A stretch of 5,597 nucleotides of DNA from Candidatus Eiseniibacteriota bacterium (GCA_020052115.1 JAGVPR010000173.1:1-5597); one strand, 5' to 3'. Shown: positions 1 through 5,597, numbered from the stretch's first letter. The notes: a model not told the origin generated them from the letters alone. Made by a program: numbers and translations.

Positions 1-2145
1 CGCGGTGTGACGTGGGTGGCGAGGGAAGACGGCATCACACCACAGAGCGGTCAGAGTTTCCGTGGATTCACAATCCACCCGGCGTCGTCCGACACCGTCT
101 ATGTGGCCAGCGAGCTCGTTGCCGACGTATTCATTCAGGAGGGGGAGAAGCCTCCAGGGACGCGGGGAAAAGGCGGCCGCGTGTATCGCACCGGCGACGG
201 CGGCATGAGCTGGAATGTGATCTGGAAAGGAGACGCGCTGGCTCGCTACATCTGGATCGCGCCCGATGATCCGAACCGCATCTACGTATCCACAGGGTTC
301 TTCGATCGTGAGCCGATGAACCTTCCCGCCGACCCCACGCCCGAGAACATGGGTGGACTGGGTATCCTCCGGAGCACCGACGGCGGCACGAGCTGGACGG
401 TGCTTGGCAAGGAGCGAGGCCTGGATCACCTGTACGTCGGCAGCCTGTTCATGAAGCCCGGCGATTCGCAGACCCTCCTGGCCGGCGCCGGCAGCATCAT
501 GACTCAGCCATGGAGGACTGTCGGGGGCGTGGAGGTGCCCAACGGCGGGGCTTACCTGACGACCGACGGCGGCGACAGCTGGCAAGAGGTGATTGCCGGC
601 GAGCACATCACATCGGTTGAGTACTGCCAGCAGGATCCGTCCATCGCTTACGCCGCCAGCGAGCGGGCCGTATTCCGCAGCGCAGACGGCGGCCGTACCT
701 GGACGCGCCACAGCGACGATGTCCGCCAAACCTGGGGACCGCCCGGCCTTGCCCCCGGCGTGCCGGTCGACATGCAGACGGACCCCGAGAACTGCGACCG
801 CGTCTTCATCAACAATTACGTCGGCGGCAACTTCCTCACCGTGGACGGGGGCAGGACGTGGAAGATCGCCTCCCAAGGTTACACGGGGGCTGATCCGCCG
901 CGGATCTTCGTGGACCCGGCCGACGACGCGCACGTATGGACGGTGACGCGCATGGCGCCCTGGGAGTCGCGGAACGGGGGCTCGGTCTGGGTTCCGAAGG
1001 CAGTCCCCGAGCTGGTCGCGGGCGGCGAGGCGATGGGGGTGGACCCGGCCGACGCGGATCACGTTCTCGTAGACTCGTTCGCCAGGATCTTCGAGTCTGA
1101 GGACGGCGGCAGTACGTGGATCCAACGCCGGAGGATCGAGATCCCGCCTGATCTGACCGAGCAGCAGTGCGCAGGAATCATGCACAGCCACTTCGCGTTC
1201 GCACCCTCCGACCCGAAGACGGTGTACGTAGGCACCGTCAACACCTCCATGGACCCCGCGGATACGACCGTCGTGCGACCCAGCGGACTGGGCATCGCGA
1301 AATCCACGGACGGCGGCAAGAGCTGGACGACGCTCACGAGCCCCGCGATCGCGCGCCGAGGATTCAGGGTCATCGCTGTGAGCCCGGATGATCCCGGAAC
1401 GCTCTATGCCGGCGGCCGGATCTTCGGCATCGGCGTGCTCAAGAGCACGGACGGCGGTGAGTCGTGGACAAGCAAGAACCAAGGCCTGCCGCGGCCGGCG
1501 GGCTCCATCAAGGCGCTCGCCGTCAATCCGTCGAACGCCGGCCACATCCTGCTCGGCGGCACACAGGGCCTGTTTGTCAGCACCGATGCCGCCGCGACCT
1601 GGGAGCAGGTGGCCGCCGGAATTGAAGCCGGCGCCGCGATAGACGCCATCCTCTTCGACCAAGCGGACCCGACGGTCGTCTATGTCGGCACCGCTGCCGG
1701 GGTCGTCTATTCGACGGACGGCGGGCAGTCGTTCCTGCCACTCAAGCAGGGCCTTGATGGAAAGACACTCCTGGCCAAGTCCCTGGCGCTGAGCGCGGAC
1801 GGGTCCGTGCTGTATGCCGCGAGCATCGGCACATTTCGGTTGGGCACGCCGGCATCTCCGGAGGCGCCGCCCACGGGTCTCCTGCCCAGCGGCCCCAATC
1901 CCTTCGGTTCAGGAACGGTGATCCGCTACGCGCTCGCTCAGGAGATGAAGGTGGACTTGCGGGTCTACGACGTCCGGGGCAGGCTCGTGACCGTCCTGGC
2001 CAAGGGCTCGCGTTCGGAGGGCGGCCACGAAGTGACGTGGGACGGCCGGAGCACGAAGGGAAAACGAGTTGCGCCGGGGATCTACTTCGTCAGGTTGGAA
2101 GCAGGGCGGGAGATCTTCCGTGGCAAGGTCGTGAAGACCCGTTAG
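1..2145 (+). CDS. Secreted Asp-box (BNR/sortilin-like) beta-propeller protein with C-terminal FlgD-like sorting domain, 5' partial
   Basis: The frame is open to the left edge, and its first codons read RGVTW, the end of an Asp box. The gene therefore starts upstream, and the GTG at position 7 is not its start. Numbering from the codon at nt 1, 714 residues are visible. Eleven further Asp-box-like motifs (S/T-x-D-G-G-x-S/T-W) end at W71, W132, W194, W234, W287, W330, W373, W442, W489, W534 and F578. Those at 330 (NGGSVW), 534 (STDAAATW) and 578 (ending in F) are degenerate. Such repeats mark propeller blades of sortilin/VPS10-like, BNR and GH74-type proteins. With 12 boxes and a missing N-terminus, one 10-bladed or two 7-bladed propellers are possible. 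I see no basis for assigning sialidase or glycosidase activity. Residues 627-714 form a FlgD/Ig-like domain of the type IX (Por) sorting style, so the protein is probably exported and surface-attached or released. It lies 41 nt upstream of a multihaem cytochrome gene, probably in the same operon. Confidence 0.9.
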   Translation, partial: RGVTWVAREDGITPQSGQSFRGFTIHPASSDTVYVASELVADVFIQEGEKPPGTRGKGGRVYRTGDGGMSWNVIWKGDALARYIWIAPDDPNRIYVSTGFFDREPMNLPADPTPENMGGLGILRSTDGGTSWTVLGKERGLDHLYVGSLFMKPGDSQTLLAGAGSIMTQPWRTVGGVEVPNGGAYLTTDGGDSWQEVIAGEHITSVEYCQQDPSIAYAASERAVFRSADGGRTWTRHSDDVRQTWGPPGLAPGVPVDMQTDPENCDRVFINNYVGGNFLTVDGGRTWKIASQGYTGADPPRIFVDPADDAHVWTVTRMAPWESRNGGSVWVPKAVPELVAGGEAMGVDPADADHVLVDSFARIFESEDGGSTWIQRRRIEIPPDLTEQQCAGIMHSHFAFAPSDPKTVYVGTVNTSMDPADTTVVRPSGLGIAKSTDGGKSWTTLTSPAIARRGFRVIAVSPDDPGTLYAGGRIFGIGVLKSTDGGESWTSKNQGLPRPAGSIKALAVNPSNAGHILLGGTQGLFVSTDAAATWEQVAAGIEAGAAIDAILFDQADPTVVYVGTAAGVVYSTDGGQSFLPLKQGLDGKTLLAKSLALSADGSVLYAASIGTFRLGTPASPEAPPTGLLPSGPNPFGSGTVIRYALAQEMKVDLRVYDVRGRLVTVLAKGSRSEGGHEVTWDGRSTKGKRVAPGIYFVRLEAGREIFRGKVVKTR
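190..1734 (+). repeat. Array of eleven Asp-box protein repeats
   Basis: The repeat is at protein level and shows in DNA only as recurring gacggcggc (DGG) cores followed by agctgg or acgtgg (SW/TW). Spacing between successive box tryptophans is 61, 62, 40, 53, 43, 43, 69, 47, 45 and 44 codons. The 43-47 codon steps fit one four-stranded blade each. The longer steps imply loop insertions, or blades without a box. This is a structural repeat of a propeller, not a tandem DNA repeat. Confidence 0.8.
1879..2142 (+). other. C-terminal FlgD/Ig-like sorting domain (type IX-like) of the propeller protein
   Basis: Visible landmarks in order are PSGPNPFGSGTVIRY at the start, the strand VDLRVYDVRGRLV in the middle, GGHEVTWDGR, and APGIYFVRLEAG near the end, followed by a basic tail (KVVKTR). 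This order matches the Por-secretion C-terminal sorting domain and FlgD_ig families common in FCB-group bacteria. In known type IX systems the domain directs transport across the outer membrane and is then usually removed. Whether this organism has type IX machinery cannot be seen here. Confidence 0.8.
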
Positions 2146-2186
2146 ACACGTTCCTCTTTCCGGGCCTGGGCGCGATCGGGGCACTT

Positions 2187-3863
2187 GTGAAGAGCACGCC
2201 GATCATCGTGATCCTCGTGGCGATTGCGACCACGGGGGCTGGCTCCCCCTCGGTTGAGGGCCTGCCGCCCGCAGGCTCCCGCGTCACCGGGATCGTCGTG
2301 GATGCGGAAGGTCCGGTGGAAGGCGCCACCGTCCGCGTGCAGGCGACCGTCAACGAGACACTGACCAACGCCGAGGGGAAGTTCGTCCTTCCGGGGTTGG
2401 CCGGCGGCGAGACGGTGACGCTCTCGGCCTGGAAGCAGGACTACTACTGCAGCCTGATCCGGGAAGTGGCTGCGACTACCGGACCGCTCCTGATCCGCCT
2501 CGAGCGATACCAGACGAGCGACAACCCGGCTTACGCATGGATCCCGCCGTACGGCGACAAGTCGTGCTCCACCTGCCACCCCGCGGTGGCCGCGCTTTGG
2601 GCCAAGGGAGCACACTCGCGGTCGGTGAAGAACTCTCGCTTTCTCAGCATGTACAACGGCACCGACGTGGAGGGGAATCGCAGCCCGCCGACGCGACGGA
2701 GGTTCGCCAAGGACTACGGTTCGGTCCCGCTACTGCCGGATCCGCGCCTGCCCTATTTCGGTCCCGGGTTCAAGCTCGACTTCCCGGACATCGCCGGAAA
2801 TTGCGCCTCCTGCCACATCCCCGGGGCCGCCGTGGACGCTCCGTACGGCACCGATCCAAACCGGGTGGCGGGTGCGGACGTGAACGGGATCCACTGCGAC
2901 TACTGCCACAAGATCGCCACGGTGCTGCTTGACCATGCGACAGGTGAGCCGTACCCGAACCGGCCGGGCGTGCTGTCCCAGGATATCCGCCGCCCGTTCC
3001 TCGAGGGCCCGGCCAGCCCGCAGCTCTTCTTCGGCACACTCGATGACCCCAACGCCGAATCAGGCGACGCCTGCCTGCCGCTGCTGTCGCAGAGCCGGTT
3101 CTGCGCCCCCTGCCACTTCGCTAGTTTCTGGGGCGTTCCGGTCTACAACTCCTTCGGAGAGTGGTCGGCGAGTCCATACAGCGATCCTCTGACCGGCAAG
3201 ACCTGCCAGCAGTGCCACATGCCGTCACCCAGCATCCTCGAAGGGAAGGCGCTCACCAACCTCGCACCCGGAAACGGCGGTCTCGAACGGGAGCCGGCGG
3301 CCATCCACGCGCACAGCGACCTTGGCGCGTCTGACGACGAATTCTTGCGCGACGCCATCTCGCTGCGCGCGTCGGCGAGCAAAGAGCGCGATCATGTAGA
3401 GGTCATGGTGACGGTGAAGAACGAGAAGGCGGGTCATCACTATCCGACGGATTCTCCACTGCGGCACCTGCTCTTGGTCGTGGAGGCGAAGGATCGTACG
3501 GGAGCCGCGCTCGATCAGGTGGGCGGTTCCAAGCTGCCCCTGTGGGCGGGGGTGGGCGATGCTTCGCGCGGGTACGTGGCGGGACTGCCCGGCCAGGCGT
3601 ACGCGAAGATCCTCGAGGAGAGCTGGACCGGCATTTCGCCCACCGGCGCGTACTGGAACAGCGTGCGGGTGGTCAGCGACAATCGCCTTGCCGCCCTGGC
3701 CAGCGACACCACGTCCTACACTTTTCGGCAGCCGGCCGCGGGCGACGCTCAGGTGACAGTCACGCTGCTGTTTCGCCGCGCGTACATCGCTCTCATGGAC
3801 TGGAAGGGGTGGGACACTCCCGATATCGTGCTCGCCAAGGAAATCCTGCACGTGCCGCGGTGA
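2187..3863 (+). CDS. Exported pentahaem c-type cytochrome with N-terminal carboxypeptidase-regulatory-like domain
   Basis: I chose GTG at 2187, with GGGG at 2178-2181 five nt upstream, because it gives a proper signal peptide (MKSTPIIVILVAIATTGAG, cleavage probably near residue 18). The GTG at 2037 would lie deep in the preceding gene and add a hydrophilic leader. The mature protein would be periplasmic or beyond. Residues about 31-107 are a carboxypeptidase-regulatory-like beta-sandwich (VTGIVVDAEGPVEGATV, then TNAEGKFVLPGL). Five CxxCH haem c sites follow: C127-H131, C206-H210, C237-H241, C306-H310 and C340-H344, an arrangement like the cytochrome c552/c554 multihaem families. Possible distal ligands are H143 (GAHSRS), H236, H249, H374 and H376. 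A C-terminal part (about 385-558) carries GHHYPTDSPLRH at 416-427, resembling the GHxxPT segment seen after the haem region in related multihaem proteins. The likely role is electron transfer; substrate and partner are unknown. C88 and C296 lie outside haem motifs. Confidence 0.88.
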   Translation: MKSTPIIVILVAIATTGAGSPSVEGLPPAGSRVTGIVVDAEGPVEGATVRVQATVNETLTNAEGKFVLPGLAGGETVTLSAWKQDYYCSLIREVAATTGPLLIRLERYQTSDNPAYAWIPPYGDKSCSTCHPAVAALWAKGAHSRSVKNSRFLSMYNGTDVEGNRSPPTRRRFAKDYGSVPLLPDPRLPYFGPGFKLDFPDIAGNCASCHIPGAAVDAPYGTDPNRVAGADVNGIHCDYCHKIATVLLDHATGEPYPNRPGVLSQDIRRPFLEGPASPQLFFGTLDDPNAESGDACLPLLSQSRFCAPCHFASFWGVPVYNSFGEWSASPYSDPLTGKTCQQCHMPSPSILEGKALTNLAPGNGGLEREPAAIHAHSDLGASDDEFLRDAISLRASASKERDHVEVMVTVKNEKAGHHYPTDSPLRHLLLVVEAKDRTGAALDQVGGSKLPLWAGVGDASRGYVAGLPGQAYAKILEESWTGISPTGAYWNSVRVVSDNRLAALASDTTSYTFRQPAAGDAQVTVTLLFRRAYIALMDWKGWDTPDIVLAKEILHVPR

Positions 3864-3872
3864 AGGCCAGGC

Positions 3873-3900
3873 TTGACGACGCCCGCTCCGGTGCTACACT
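3873..3900 (+). promoter_or_regulatory. Sigma70-type promoter with extended -10
   Basis: The -35 box TTGACG (3873-3878, five of six consensus bases) and -10 box TACACT (3895-3900, four of six) are separated by 16 bp. TG at 3892-3893 gives an extended -10 (TGcTACACT). Transcription would start near 3907, about 125 nt before the kinase gene. The site begins ten bases after the cytochrome stop codon, so the regulatory cluster probably has its own housekeeping promoter rather than depending only on read-through. Confidence 0.65.
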
Positions 3901-3921
3901 CCTGCGCACTGCGAAAGGGGA

Positions 3922-3949
3922 GCGCGACCCGGCGTTCCTCCCGTCGCGC
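3922..3949 (+). promoter_or_regulatory. First leader hairpin (weak)
   Basis: GCGCGAC (3922-3928) is complementary to GTCGCGC (3943-3949), a 7-bp stem with a 14-nt loop. A competing 6-bp pairing, CCGGCG (3929-3934) with CGCCGG (3947-3952), overlaps it, so the two folds exclude each other. In such GC-rich DNA this could be chance. Confidence 0.3.
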
Positions 3950-3987
3950 CGGAAGTCCCATGCGGCACACCGCCCTTCGGATCGAAT

Positions 3988-4012
3988 GGAGCGCCGACTC
4001 CTCCGGCGCTCC
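3988..4012 (+). promoter_or_regulatory. Second leader hairpin, directly before the kinase ribosome-binding site
   Basis: GGAGCGCCG (3988-3996) pairs perfectly with CGGCGCTCC (4004-4012), a 9-bp GC-rich stem with a 7-nt loop. No T-run follows, so it is not a typical intrinsic terminator. The likely Shine-Dalgarno (GAGGA, 4014-4018) begins two bases after the stem, so the structure may affect ribosome access or shield the leader. The function is inferred. Confidence 0.5.
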
Positions 4013-4030
4013 TGAGGAAAGTGACCGACC

Positions 4031-4438
4031 ATGGTCGAGCGTCTCTTCCCTCGAAAGGTCGAGAGGCTCGGCGACGCTTTCGCGTTCGTGCGCGGGTTCT
4101 TCGAGTCGAACGGGCTTCCGGCCGGGCAGACGCTCGACGTCAACCTCATCATGGAGGAGTTGTTCGTGAACATGGTGAGGCACGCACGCGATGGCACTCA
4201 TGACATCGCGATCGGCCTGGATTGGGACGGCTCATTGCTGACACTCGTCATGCGCGACTTCGACGTGGGACCCTTCAATGTCACAACCGCACCCGGCGCC
4301 GACCTCCAAAGCCCATTGAACCGTCGTACCCCCGGCGGGCTCGGACTCCATCTGGTTCGCCGGCTCTCCGATAGCCTCCGCTACGACTACACCGGGCGGA
4401 CAAGCACGATCACGGTCACAAAACGATTGGAGTCGTGA
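4031..4438 (+). CDS. RsbW-like anti-sigma factor / serine-protein kinase (HATPase_c_2)
   Basis: This 135-residue protein has the length and layout of RsbW/SpoIIAB-type GHKL kinases, which bind a sigma factor or other target and phosphorylate a STAS antagonist. The N box is EELFVNMVRHA, with E43, N47 and H51 in the usual ExxxNxxxH spacing. The G1 region is RDFDVGPFN (75-83), where D78-V-G80 runs straight into PF; the common form is DxGxPF, so this box looks one residue short. The G2 box is PGGLGLHLVRRLSD (101-114), close to family consensus. ATG 4031 is the first start after an in-frame stop at 4022-4024. GAGGA lies 12 nt upstream, a rather long spacing. No membrane segment is seen, so it is cytoplasmic. 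Its stop overlaps the start of the STAS gene by one base, so the two are very likely translationally coupled and functionally paired. Confidence 0.88.
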   Translation: MVERLFPRKVERLGDAFAFVRGFFESNGLPAGQTLDVNLIMEELFVNMVRHARDGTHDIAIGLDWDGSLLTLVMRDFDVGPFNVTTAPGADLQSPLNRRTPGGLGLHLVRRLSDSLRYDYTGRTSTITVTKRLES

Positions 4439-4722
4439 TGTTCCGCATGGAGACGCTGGGCCCGGGTAACGTGAAGCTCTCCGGCTGGCTGGACGCCTCC
4501 GCTTCCGAGGGCGCCCGCGAGGATCTCTCGCGAATCTCGGAATCCACCATCGCGGACTGCTCGGGGCTCGAGTACATTTCCAGCGCCGGAATCGCGGCCA
4601 TCATGGAAACGTACAAGCGGCTCCTCGACCGGGGCTGCACCTTCCGCATCCAAGGCGTGAACCAGAGGATCCGCAACATCTTCACGTATGCCGGTCTCGC
4701 CGGACTCCTGGGGATCGACTAG
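4438..4722 (+). CDS. STAS-domain anti-anti-sigma factor (RsbV/SpoIIAA-like)
   Basis: I start the gene at ATG 4438 because GGAG at 4429-4432 sits five nt upstream. The adjoining GTG at 4435 would leave only two. The 94-residue product is a single STAS domain with no membrane part. The conserved segment is DCSGLEYISSAGI (40-52). Aligned with SpoIIAA, S49 occupies the phosphorylated serine position, and S48 replaces the usual aspartate before it, as in many STAS proteins with a YISSAG motif. In the known partner switch the unphosphorylated antagonist binds the kinase and frees its target, and phosphorylation reverses this. The TGATG overlap with the preceding kinase gene makes that kinase the obvious partner. 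The order kinase-then-antagonist is the reverse of the classical rsbV-rsbW order. Confidence 0.9.
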   Translation: MFRMETLGPGNVKLSGWLDASASEGAREDLSRISESTIADCSGLEYISSAGIAAIMETYKRLLDRGCTFRIQGVNQRIRNIFTYAGLAGLLGID

Positions 4723-4739
4723 CCCGGACCCTGCTGCAA

Positions 4740-4773
4740 CGCGGGATTTCCCGACCAACTTCCCGCGGGGAGG
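4740..4773 (+). promoter_or_regulatory. Spacer hairpin and Shine-Dalgarno before the ECF sigma gene
   Basis: The 60-nt gap between STAS and sigma genes holds CGCGGGA (4740-4746), which can pair with TCCCGCG (4761-4767), and a strong Shine-Dalgarno GGGGAGG (4767-4773). The stem ends on the first base of the Shine-Dalgarno. TTCCCG occurs twice, at 4748-4753 and 4760-4765. I see no clear sigma70 promoter in the gap, so read-through from upstream or an unrecognised ECF-type promoter would be needed. Confidence 0.35.
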
Positions 4774-4782
4774 CGTGTATTG

Positions 4783-5328
4783 ATGGGCGGCAAGGATGAA
4801 GCGACCCTGGTACGAAAAGCACAGGCGGGCGACACGGGAGCTTTCAACGAGCTTGTTCTGTCCTTCGGCTCGGTCGTTTACAGCCTGGCGCTCCGGATGA
4901 CGGGTAACCGCGAGGATGCGCGGGACGTCGCCCAGAGGACCTTCATCAGCGCCTGGTGCGGGCTGGCGGGTTTCGACGCGAGGCGGCGCTTCTTCAGCTG
5001 GCTTTACCGGATCGCTCTGAACGAATCGCTCAACTTCCTCCGCGCGCGCCGGCCGGCCGAGCCGCTCGGCCACGATTTCGCGGATCCGAGCCCCTCGCCC
5101 GAAGCAAGGGTCAGCGCTCGCGAGAGCCGGGATGCCGTCGCCGAGGCGCTCCGGGAGTTGCCGGAGGAGCAGAGACAGCTCTTGCTCCTGCGATATACGG
5201 CGCAGCTGACGTACCGCGAGATCGCCGAGCTCCTGGAAATCCAGGAGCCGCTCGTTCGATCCAGGTTGTTCTCTGCGAGGCAGGCAATGGGTCGCATTCT
5301 CGTGCAGCAAGGGTGGTCGAGGCCATGA
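4783..5328 (+). CDS. ECF-family RNA polymerase sigma factor (sigma-70 regions 2 and 4)
   Basis: This 181-residue protein has the normal ECF size. Region 2 spans about residues 8-90: DARDVAQRTFISAW (45-58) is the core-binding 2.2 segment, and FFSWLYRIALNESLNFLR (70-87) covers 2.3/2.4, which melts and reads the -10. A proline-rich linker (91-108) follows. Region 4 spans about 118-175, with LRELPEEQRQLLLLRY and the helix-turn-helix YREIAELLEIQEPLVRSRL that contacts the -35. I start at ATG 4783, nine nt after GGGGAGG (4767-4773). TTG at 4780 would add one residue and cannot be excluded. The stop overlaps the next gene by four bases (ATGA), the common arrangement of ECF sigma and cognate anti-sigma. 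Target genes are unknown; autoregulation is possible but no promoter pair is recognisable. Confidence 0.93.
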   Translation: MGGKDEATLVRKAQAGDTGAFNELVLSFGSVVYSLALRMTGNREDARDVAQRTFISAWCGLAGFDARRRFFSWLYRIALNESLNFLRARRPAEPLGHDFADPSPSPEARVSARESRDAVAEALRELPEEQRQLLLLRYTAQLTYREIAELLEIQEPLVRSRLFSARQAMGRILVQQGWSRP

Positions 5329-5597
5329 AGAACGCCGGGTACGAACGGCTCATGGTGGATGTTCTCGACGGCGCGGCCGATGCCGAGATGGTGGTTCGTC
5401 TGGCGGCAGCGCTCGCGAATGATCCCGAGGCTCGCGCTCAGTTCGAAAACGCGCGCGCCGGCGCCCGGGCCCTTGAAGATCTCGGGCTCGATGAGATGCC
5501 GGAGGACCTGCGCCGACAGATCCATCGCGCCGTTCGGGAAGCGTCCGGGCCGCGCGGCGCGCGGCGGCCGTGGCTCATGAGCTTCCGAGCGATGCCC
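5325..5597 (+). CDS. Probable anti-sigma factor, 3' partial
   Basis: An open frame begins with ATG at 5325, overlapping the sigma stop as ATGA, and runs without a stop to the window edge (91 residues). GGTGG at 5312-5316 lies eight nt upstream. The N-terminus reads YERLMVDVLDGAADAEMVVRL, then LANDPEARAQFENARAGARAL, then MPEDLRRQIHRAV. This helical layout, an LDGxA-type segment followed by a PxDLRxxI stretch, resembles cytoplasmic sigma-binding domains of membrane-bound anti-sigma factors. The visible part ends with a basic RGARRPWL stretch that often precedes a transmembrane helix; the helix itself would lie outside the window. There are no cysteines in these 91 residues, so it is not a zinc-binding (HxxxCxxC) anti-sigma factor in its visible part. 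The assignment rests mostly on position and overlap with the sigma gene; sequence similarity alone is weak. Confidence 0.7.
   Translation, partial: MKNAGYERLMVDVLDGAADAEMVVRLAAALANDPEARAQFENARAGARALEDLGLDEMPEDLRRQIHRAVREASGPRGARRPWLMSFRAMP

Noticed and set aside
7..9. GTG as the start of the propeller gene
   Set aside because: The frame is open to the left edge and the codons there spell RGVTW, part of an Asp box. A start here would cut a blade, and no signal peptide follows.
190..1734. CRISPR or tandem DNA repeat suggested by recurring gacggcggc
   Set aside because: The recurrences are short, in frame, unevenly spaced, and fully explained by DGG codons of the Asp boxes.
1..2145. Sialidase or GH74 glycosidase assignment for the propeller protein
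   Set aside because: Asp boxes occur in many non-enzymatic propellers, and I cannot identify the catalytic residues of either family.
2037..2186. Upstream GTG as start of the cytochrome gene
   Set aside because: It would overlap the propeller gene by over 100 bases and place a hydrophilic stretch before an obvious signal peptide that begins at GTG 2187.
3225..3851. Open frame of 208 codons on the minus strand within the cytochrome gene
   Set aside because: It is antisense to the haem and C-terminal coding region, with an arginine- and histidine-rich composition and no motif.
3988..4012. Intrinsic terminator after the cytochrome gene
   Set aside because: The stem is strong but is followed by TGAGGAAAG, not a T-run. 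It lies downstream of the promoter and next to the kinase ribosome site.
4021..4203. GTG-initiated 60-codon frame overlapping the kinase start
   Set aside because: It is in a different frame from the kinase, is arginine-rich, and has no domain. The kinase frame carries the complete N and G2 boxes.
4387..5310. Open frame of 307 codons on the minus strand across STAS and sigma genes
   Set aside because: It lies antisense to three well-supported genes, is rich in R, E, P and A as expected of a GC-rich shadow, and shows no recognisable domain.

Overview
The window is GC-rich throughout and tightly packed, with every supported gene on the + strand. The best taxonomic clue is the C-terminus of the first protein. 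It is a FlgD/Ig-like module with a PNPF start, a VYDVRGR core and a GIYFVRL end, of the kind used as a C-terminal sorting domain in the FCB superphylum. Together with the high GC, this suggests an uncultured FCB-type lineage such as Candidatus Eisenbacteria or a relative. That placement is inference from protein style, not a database result.

Region 1 (1-3863) encodes two exported proteins. The first is the 3' part of a large surface or secreted beta-propeller protein with Asp-box (BNR/sortilin-like) repeats, cut by the left window edge and ending in the sorting domain. The second starts 41 nt after it: a 558-residue exported protein with a signal peptide, a carboxypeptidase-regulatory-like beta-sandwich and five CxxCH haem-binding motifs of cytochrome c554 style. 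No terminator or promoter is visible between them, so co-transcription is likely.

Region 2 (3864-5597) is a regulatory block. A good sigma70-type promoter (TTGACG, 16 bp, extended -10 TGcTACACT) lies just after the cytochrome gene. It is followed by a leader of about 125 nt with two hairpins and a possible nine-residue mini-ORF. Next come an RsbW-like anti-sigma/serine kinase (HATPase_c_2) and a STAS anti-anti-sigma factor overlapping by one base, then after 60 nt an ECF sigma factor. The sigma gene overlaps by four bases (ATGA) the start of a probable anti-sigma factor that runs off the right edge. The four genes read as two regulatory pairs: a partner-switching pair (kinase plus phosphorylatable STAS antagonist) and an ECF sigma/anti-sigma pair. 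Having both in one same-strand cluster, probably one transcript, is the most interesting feature of the window. Whether the two pairs are wired together cannot be decided from sequence alone.

No RNA genes, mobile elements, CRISPR arrays or attachment sites were seen. The longest stretch without a gene is the 167 nt leader region.
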